DNA of 64,000 nt from Watersipora subatra (Eukaryota > Bryozoa > Gymnolaemata > Cheilostomatida > Watersiporidae): positions 4,630,001-4,694,000 of the forward strand of contig NC_088710.1 in assembly GCF_963576615.1 (NCBI RefSeq), given 5' to 3'. The notes beneath the pieces were generated by a model that saw only the letters and a list, made by a program, of their open reading frames with translations, searched no databases and was not told the origin of the DNA. A program made the translations under genes and the position numbers. The stretch's first letter is position 1, and each line of letters starts with the position of its first letter. Of the stretch, positions 56,605-64,000 are shown piece after piece.

Positions 56605-56953
56605 TTAGAGTTTATGTAGTATGTTAACATAGTATGTTAATGTAGTATGTTAATGTAGTATGTTAATGTAGTATGTTAATGTAGTATGCAAATGTGGTAT
56701 GTAAATGTAGTATGTAAATGTAGTATGTTAATGCAGTATGTTAGTGTAGTATGTTAATGTAGTATGTTAATGTAGTATGTTAATGTAGTATGTTAGTGTA
56801 GTATGTTAATGTAGTATGCTAATGTGGTATGTAAATGTAGTATGTAAATGTAGTATGTTAATGTAGTATGTTAATGTAGTATGCTAATGTAGTATGTTAA
56901 TGTAGTATGTTAATGTAGTATGTTAATGTAGTATGTTAATGTAGTATGTTAGT
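56605..56953. repeat. 13-bp minisatellite, about 27 copies
   Basis: Unit GTAGTATGTTAAT with A/C and G variants (GTAGTATGTAAAT, GTGGTATG). Starts about 50 bases after a Helitron-like end. Confidence 0.96.
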
Positions 56954-57374
56954 TTGTACACGAGACTTTTTTTCCTTTTCAGTTTTATACTTTTTCCTCT
57001 GGCGCTTTCTGCCCGCTTTTTGACTAGCTTTCATTTCACTCTTACACCTTTTCTCTTAGCCGGCTTTGTAAAACTTTTTCAAACTGATCCGACTAGAAAG
57101 ATCGAGCAATGCCGTTCTCGTAAGTGCACTCTTGTATACACGACCACCTGACAGCTGTATCGAGAACTGTCTCAAATGCTTGCATCTCAAGGCAAATATT
57201 TGCCCAAAATTTTCCACATATCTCAAATTTTCATACGTTAGGACACTTGTATGTCAAGGTATGACTGTACAGCGACTGGGTATACAATAACGAAGAGATC
57301 TATGCATGAACCTAAAAGCCAACATAAAAATGTTTCAACTTTCACATCTGATGCAGTTTAGAAGTTTCTTTAAA

Positions 57375-57440
57375 GTTCCTTTTATTTGTTACCCATAAGT
57401 CATTTGTTACCCATAAGTCATTTGTTACCCATAAGTCATT
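57375..57440. repeat. 18-bp triplicate
   Basis: Three to four copies of CATTTGTTACCCATAAGT. Confidence 0.9.
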
Positions 57441-57504
57441 TCTTCTGTTTTCAGCCATAACACCGGCAAGGAAAGTGAAGCTATCGGACAATAGAATTTT
57501 ACAA

Positions 57505-57745
57505 AAATGGAATCTTTACTATAATAAAAGTCGGGTCCGTCTGTTTGTCTGAAGCCAAAGTTAAGTTGGGATAAAAAATTGCTTCATATGGGATTTTAAC
57601 TCGTAATATTCATCTTGCTAGCCAATCACTCCAACACCTGCGTTAATCAACCACCTTCAAGCATTCCTAAATAATTGTGCAGAGAGTTATTCTCTGTGCT
57701 TAATCGGCACACCTGATGATCTCTCACAGCACAATATACTACTAG
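57505..57745 (+). mobile_element. Helitron-like 5' fragment
   Basis: TCTTTACTATAATAAAAGTC + GGGTCCGTCTG start; no matching 3' end or clear tRNA module within 250 bases. Confidence 0.5.
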
Positions 57746-58640
57746 GTACTAGCAGTATTAATAATTATGTCAATGAGCAAAATTTAAATTTAATAGACTC
57801 TGCTCATCCAAGGTCACCGGCCGTACTCGAATAAAAATATACTAACATTAACAACTTGTGACATCTTTCAATCTGGTTTCTTTCAATCTGCATATTTGGT
57901 TTAGCGCAAAAGGCGTTATGAAAATGTTGCGACATGATCATTTTAAAATTTGCAAACCTTGCACATCAACTACAAAGAAAAAAAATGTCTATGCGAACAA
58001 TGCTTTCAGACAGAGATCTACTTTCCGAAAGTACATACTGCATTTCAACTAATGTGTTTAATGACAATTAGAATGCAACAAAATCATAGCTTGAACTAAG
58101 TATAATCTGAACTACATGTAAAACGCTCCAGGTAAAGTCGCATAAGAAAACATCTATGCCAACCATAAGACGATCATAAACAACTATTCGAATCAATGTA
58201 ACTCTTTAGATAATTAAATCATTTCAGCATTTCATCTCTCTATTTATATTGTTGTTTTATGTTAGACTAAAGTCATTAGTGTGTAATTCACTAGAACAAC
58301 GAACAAAAAAATTATGCATAAACAGCAAAATGTAGTGAAAACCAGAGTTGTCTTCTTTTACAATTTATAACACAACTCCAATCTTTCAGTTTAAAACTAC
58401 AAAACCATCATTATTCAATGATTAGAATCGATTTCAGAACAAACATCGTTTTTAATCTGCCTGAATGAGTTGGTTTAGCAATGGCAACTTGAAGTTTAAC
58501 TTTTTTAGTAGCTAATGGCACAACTGCATCAAATTCGATATACTGAGAAACCATCACTGATTAATTTCAGTCTTATGAGTTGACACAACCGAAGACTTTA
58601 TTGGATCAGTAGCCTTATCTTCACATGGTCCAATATCTGT
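57746..58640. other. Gene-less AT-rich stretch
   Basis: No ORF with family features, no array and no element boundary recognised. Confidence 0.45.
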
Positions 58641-59130
58641 CATAGTTTAAAAACCATTGGAAATAAGAAAAAGTACATGATAGCCAATGAGAGCCATATG
58701 CTGATCTCCAGTACATTTACACTTGAGTGTCAGAGATCTTTATATGATTTGTATTACAGAAAGCATTGGGGGCAGTGTACTCTGCTGGTTCAAAAAAATT
58801 ATAGTGAAATGGTCTTAGCTTCCTCCTATTGGCTTCAAAAGATTGTGTCACAGAAAGTGTTGGATTTAGCTCCAACATGTTGTACCATGATATGTGTTGG
58901 ATATATTATACTGCGCTTTGTTAGCTTCAGCAAAGAAAAATGAGTTGTTTTCTGCTAACTACCATTGGCTCCAGCAGGTTATAATTGCGGAACATTGGGC
59001 TTTGCACATTATTGATTTCAGCATTGCATAACAAGCTGGTTACCGCAACCTCGTGTTGCCTGCAGCAAGTTATATGACAGGAAGCATTGAGTTCAGCGCA
59101 TTCTGTTGGCTTCAGCAGGAAATAGAGCGA
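58640..59130. repeat. Degenerate tandem repeat, unit about 65 bp
   Basis: Loose copies of a unit with TTGGCTTCAGCAGGTTAT and CAGAAAGCATTGGG. Divergence is high, so it is an old array. Confidence 0.6.
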
Positions 59131-59854
59131 TAGCAAAATAGCGAGCTTAGAAGTATGAGTTGGTCTTATTCTCCCACTGTAGAAAGTTTTATTAGACCTA
59201 CCTGTAATAAAATTGCGTAAAAATTATGAAAAAGACTTTTTACCAGTAAGGCAAAGGGACAACTTCTTGTTAGATGTTGATGGCTCTGAAAAGGGCCGAG
59301 GAGAGGATGGCAGCATGGGCTAAAACTGTAGTAGCAAATCAATATGAGCTTATGTACCCAACGAGGTGACTCAAATTATGATGTGTTTTAACGGCTTACG
59401 GAGACTAAGGCGCTTGCTGGAATAAATACAGGCCAGAATACACCCGCTAAAAGAATTATAAGGCACTCGCTGTCCTGGACTTGCAAACATAAAATCCCAC
59501 AAAGTAGAGAAAGAATGTTGATTTGATTGTTTGTTATTAACTCTCTTTTCTTATTAAATAATGTATTACAAAAATGTAGCCAAACTTTTATACCGTATAT
59601 TTACCTGTAATTAAAGTTTGCCCTCTTCTTAAACAACTGTCATTTTGACCTAGAAGTTTCATCTACTCATAACCACTAATCATATGCCGAGTTTGCTTCT
59701 GCTCACTTATATTAACAGTTGTTTTTACGTTTGAGAGTTAGTCGGAATTTTGTTAGCACGGTGAGACATACTATGATAATATAACAAACTTATTCAAGTA
59801 AAACACATCTTCTTTAGTAATTTAGACAGCTTGGATCACAGGGTTACACTGGTA

Positions 59855-60180
59855 TATACAGTCAGTCCGCTATTGGCTGTGACATATAGTCTGTATAATC
59901 GGCTCTTGCATGATTTGTGCTGGTTTATACATGTCTGTTATCGGCTGTGATAAAGAGAGTATGTATTGACGGCTCTTGTTGGAGTTGTGCTGGTATATAG
60001 TCTGCTATCGGCTGTGATATATTGAGTTTGTATAACCGGCTCTTGCTAGAGTTGCAGAGCAGTCTGCTATAGGTTGTGATACATAGATTCTGTATAAGCT
60101 CTTGCTGAGGTTGCGCTGGCATAAACACAGTCTGCTATCGGCTGTGATATAGAAAGTCTGAATTGTCAGCTCATACGATC
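59855..60180. repeat. Degenerate tandem repeat, unit about 62 bp
   Basis: About five copies of CAGTCTGCTATCGGCTGTGA + TATA, with CGGCTCTTGCTAGAGTTGTG in the second half. Confidence 0.85.
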
Positions 60181-60489
60181 ATTAGACCAAAGTTTGTAGT
60201 TAATCAGAAGAGGCATTTTGGTAACTATAACCAAACATCAGTTTCTGCTCGGCCTAGTATCGGGTTGCCCTGATTTGATTTCAAACCAATAATTTGTCAA
60301 CTTGCAAATTTTGAAAACTCAGAATCAACTCATTTCGTTTCAAAGATTTTGCAAAAATAATATACACTTCTCACTCTATATGGATAGAAATTAGCAAAAT
60401 ACTTTTACCCTGTCTATGTAGACAAGACTTGTAATAAAAAAGATTGGCAATAACTATGACACGGAGTTCCTACCATTGTCATCGCGGAA

Positions 60490-61500
60490 CAGAGCTCTCG
60501 GGATGAAAATGGTGGGAAAAAAGGGCTTTCTATGGACCCAGCCTGTAGAATAATCATGCAGTTTGCTCAGACAAGTTGGCCATTGAAAAGAGATGTTCCT
60601 CTTTCAGCTGGAAGTTTCTACCAGTTTAAAGATGAGCTACATTGTATATGTGCAGGATGGGTTGCTGTCGTGGGGAAATTGATTAGTAATTCCCAAATCT
60701 ATGAGAAAGGAGATGCTAAATCACGTTCATGAAGGTCACCAGGGATTGGTGAAGAGCTGCAGAAGGGCTAGAGAATGCATTTGGTAGCCTGCGATTAACC
60801 AGCACATACAGCAAATGGTAGAACATTGTGAGACCTGTCTGGAGCACCAGAGAATTAGCCATCAGCCTCTGAATCCGACGTATCTCCCCAAAAAGCGTTG
60901 GAGAGAAGTTGACTCAGACTTGTTCGAGTTTCTCGACAAACATGTTGTTCTTGTCGATCATTACTCTAGATGGATAAAAGTGTTTGAGGTTAAAGATATG
61001 ACATTGTGCACAGTGATTGCCAAGATGAAAAATGCCTTTGCTAGGTTTGGGATTCTAGAGAAGGTTAGGAGTGATAATGGGGGGGGGGGGGTGCTACAAT
61101 AGTGAAATGTTTAGTGACTTTGCAGCCCAATATGGGTTTCATTCCGTAACAAGTAACCCAAAGTACCCTGAAAGTTATGGTTTAGCTGAGAGGTTAGTTC
61201 AGACTGTAAAGAGTTTGTGGAAAAAGTCAGAGAAGTTTCACAAGTCATTGATGATATACAGAGCCACACCATTAAAAATTGGGTTTTCACCAGCAGAATT
61301 GCTGCTGGGTCGACGCATTTGTACGGGACTTCTTGTATATGCTCTAAAGGAGAAAGGCTCTTTCGAGTTTCGGGATTCTATGCTAAAAGATAGGCAGAAG
61401 AGAAATTTCAATGCTAAGGCGTTACCATCTCTAGAGGTTGCGGACAGAGTCTGGGTGAAGACTTTGTCCGCAAGGGTGAATTTTCAATTCAGCGTTTAAA
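60490..61500 (+). pseudogene. Decayed gypsy-type integrase fragment
   Basis: Reads through the end of pol: a zinc-binding region (HVHEGHQGLVKSC, then MVEHCETC), the integrase core (VVLVDHYSRWIKVFEV, RSDNG, SNPKYPESYGLAERLVQTVK) and a C-terminal RATPL...SPAELLLGR segment. It is broken by a frame change near 60690, a TAG in place of a Trp codon near 60780, and a frame change at an 11-13 base G run at about 61079-61091. No LTRs recognised. Whether it belongs to the same family as the fragment at 1.5-2.5 kb cannot be told, since the two cover different domains. Confidence 0.87.
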
Positions 61501-63361
61501 GTAGTTGAATATTCTGTAAAATGTCGAATCGTAACACTACAAAAATACAAAACTCCAGACGATGAGGCTGAAAACCATGAAGTACATGTATAAAAAACTA
61601 ATTCGTTAGACCAACAGGGTTTTTTACAGTACACCATATACTACAAAATAGTCACAGTATTTTGTTAATGTTGTGAAAAGGCGTTTGGTAGGCTTATCAT
61701 AAAAGTCAGCCATTTTTATCTATAGAATCAATTGATATCATTGCAATTTACAATTAGTAAAACAGTCACAAGATTTTAGGAAACGATTCAACAACAACTA
61801 AATATTTGTATCCGCAAAGTAAACGTTTAATAAAATTCCCTAAAAAGGTTTAAGATTGTTGTGTTATTATTTAATAATTTTATTAAAACTTGTATATTAT
61901 TTAAATATAATTATATTTTAATAACAACTTGTAACCAAAATCGAGTGCTTGCTCACGAATTAACTACTTTGCATCTAAATTGCGGTTGTGAGTCGCGTAA
62001 AAATTCCATTCATTGGGACCGCCTACTTGACAATCAGCGGTGGTTTACCTCAAACCGACCCCAACATCATTGATTCAGAGTCTAGCGTCGGTCAAACCAG
62101 TTCATCGTTCATCATGCGCATCCTACATTGAAAATAATAAAAGAAGTCATATTTACTTGCAGGTAATGTTGCATGTTCTCAAAAACTTACTGCTGTTATC
62201 TCACCGTCAAGACTTATCTTATTTCGGTAAGGTAATGCATGTATTTATAGAATTTCTCGAAGTGCTAACGCTGGTTGTCAGGCACTATCTTGTTGTAAAA
62301 CGCAAATTTTGCAAAACTGCATGATGATATTACTCAGTAAACTTTATATTGACTAATAATAGCTTGCTTAGTTGATAGGCCAAGGCCTTACCGCACCATC
62401 ATAAGACATTCTGGCTTTTAAATGTATTGCGAGTATTCTAATTTATTGACTGCGAATTTAACTAAGCAAATGCAGAGTTTTTTGTAATAGAGTTGTCTGG
62501 CAGTCGGTTTTTGTACAACTGAACACGTTGATACTGCTGATGCACTATTTAAACACAAACTTAGCATAGATAATTTCTTTGTAAGAACTGTACCAACAAA
62601 AAGCAATGCTACGGCTACAATATTACAGTGCTTGCACATATAAAAATACAAAATAGCATGTTTATGGCAAAGTATTCACTTCATTTGATCTGAAGTATTC
62701 ACAGCAATCTATACCTGAACTGTAACATGAATATGGGTAAACAAGGAATCTCAGGTGTATTGAGTCTGTATGAGTTCGCCTAGAATGATGAAAAATATAT
62801 CCAGTATTTGATTATCTGTTTGACATGCAATATTATGTACTTTCAAATACTCAAAAAGTGATAACCAAAGTCAAAAGACAGCATACATAAAACAGCTATT
62901 TGCAGTATTTTTAAGGTCCAATTTTTTAACAATGCTAACTGATTGCTAACATTTTTACATCTCAGACTCTAAAATTAATCTCCTACCAAAATTGCTCTTT
63001 CGCATTTTAAGAGAATATTTCTGAATTAATAGTATAATTTTAAAATTTGGTTTAAATCCTATACTATCTTGCGGACTACTAGTCTAGTCAGGTTTTAAAA
63101 TAAACCGTTACTAGCCTTGCCTTGTACAGAAGTGCAGATGTCATACAAGTACTTAGCAGTTTTCTGTTAGAATGAAAATCACTTAAATTTTAATGAGTTT
63201 AGCAGGTGAAATGCTGCAGACTGGGATAAACAGATTATCTGATTTATCAACCAGACTCTCACGGTCAGCTATCACCGTATCAGAAAATCTTGTTTGCCGA
63301 AGTTCATCTCTTATCAGGAGCCATTGTATGTGTTAGCTCCAATTGTAGGTGCTGACGAGAC
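61501..63361. other. Upstream region of second oxidase gene
   Basis: No ORF with family features and no array. The promoter and 5' UTR of the gene starting at 63362 should lie here, but I see no convincing TATA box or initiator. Confidence 0.4.
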
Positions 63362-64000
63362 ATGGCTGACTCCAGCTTCCCTGTTTTTATCAACAGTCGA
63401 CAATATATTGGTAAGTATTCCTTCAAATATATTTTGACTCTGGTGCTTTTTATATAAAGGTGTATTATTAAAAACACACACTCTGGGGAACTAGTAGCAT
63501 GCAACATGCTTTGAACAATTGCAGCAGTAGCTATAGCAATTGCAGCAGCTATTATTTGTATATAGAAGCTGTCTCTGTGATATGCTACAAATTTTTTAAT
63601 TGTTCAGGTCTGTTTACTAATTTGCACAACTCAATTCAACTTTGTTATTGAATGGTTCAAATAAACCAACTGGCAGCAGATAGGATTTAATGACTTGAAG
63701 AATTGCCAGATATGAAACAAATGGCAGCATATGTTTGAAAAATTAGCAATATTTGATCTGTGGCTTCATTAGCGATGATTTTATTTTATGTTCTTGTTGG
63801 GTCATCAGTGCTTTGATACATGATCAGATATGTTGTACAGTTAACCCTGGACAGCTGCCGGCTGACTACACACTCACTGACTACATACGAGACAATGCTC
63901 TACTCAAAGGAACCAAAATCATGTGCCGAGAGGGTGGCTGTGGCTTGTGTACTGTCACCATGCAGATTGGAGACGCAGCCCCTAAAGCAATAAACTCGGT
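63362..64000 (+). CDS. Second aldehyde oxidase / xanthine dehydrogenase-like gene, first two exons (partial)
   Basis: Exon 1 is 63362-63410 (MADSSFPVFINSRQYI plus one base, donor GTAAGT). Exon 2 is 63841-63998 (acceptor TACAG, donor GT in the last two bases of the window). Exon 2 contains CREGGCGLCTVTM, three cysteine ligands of the first [2Fe-2S] cluster, after LPADYTLTDYIRDNALLKG. Exon lengths of 49 and 158 nt and both phases equal those of the minus-strand gene ending at 26350, and the protein matches that gene in most positions. The rest (second Fe-S, FAD and Mo domains) must lie to the right. The 430-bp intron contains no other feature. Head-to-head layout with the first gene suggests an old local duplication with inversion. 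Confidence 0.93.

Noticed and set aside
56954..57151. 65-codon ORF after the 13-bp array
   Set aside because: Begins in the array and has no recognised motif; length is within chance for this DNA.

Overview
This window looks like intron-rich, AT-rich genomic DNA from an invertebrate animal, probably marine; no phylum can be fixed from the sequence alone. The signs are long genes cut by GT-AG introns, dense minisatellites, and a mixture of mariner, hAT, gypsy and Helitron-like repeats. There is no bacterial operon structure.

The main gene lies on the minus strand from 54927 down to 26350. I assembled 28 coding exons by matching splice sites, reading-frame phase and family motifs. Their lengths sum to 3774 nt (1257 residues plus stop) with no frame break. 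The product is a complete molybdenum hydroxylase of the xanthine dehydrogenase / aldehyde oxidase family: two [2Fe-2S] clusters, an FAD domain, and a molybdopterin domain. Residues that give xanthine specificity in the bovine enzyme (Glu802, Arg880, Phe914) are replaced, while the catalytic Glu1261 is kept, so I read it as aldehyde-oxidase-like. A second gene of the same family starts on the plus strand at 63362 and runs off the window. Its first two coding exons have the same lengths (49 and 158 nt) and phases as the first gene, so the two are paralogues placed head to head about 8.4 kb apart.

The most unusual property is where the tandem repeats of the first gene sit. At seven splice junctions (donors of exons 4, 20, 22 and 24; acceptors of exons 10, 19 and 27) an array or duplication starts at or overlaps the junction. 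In the clearest cases it copies the splice site with adjoining exon bases. At exon 19 the unit is 51 bp and open in the coding frame, so use of upstream acceptors would add blocks of 17 residues.

The left part (1-26 kb) is mostly repeats: a decayed gypsy pol fragment (about 1.5-2.5 kb), older non-autonomous repeats (3.5-8.2 kb), a Helitron-protein pseudogene (10.5-11.1 kb), a foldback element (14.1-14.6 kb), an ankyrin-like ORF followed by a coiled-coil ORF (15.3-18.1 kb), minisatellites (18.2-20 kb), and a nest of Helitron-like elements with tRNA-like modules carrying a long-inverted-repeat element (20.7-25.1 kb). The introns of the oxidase gene hold a mariner with an intact-looking transposase ORF, a hAT-type MITE with a perfect 8-bp target duplication, foldback elements and many minisatellites. 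The interval between the two oxidase genes holds Helitron-like elements, further minisatellites and a second decayed gypsy fragment (integrase).
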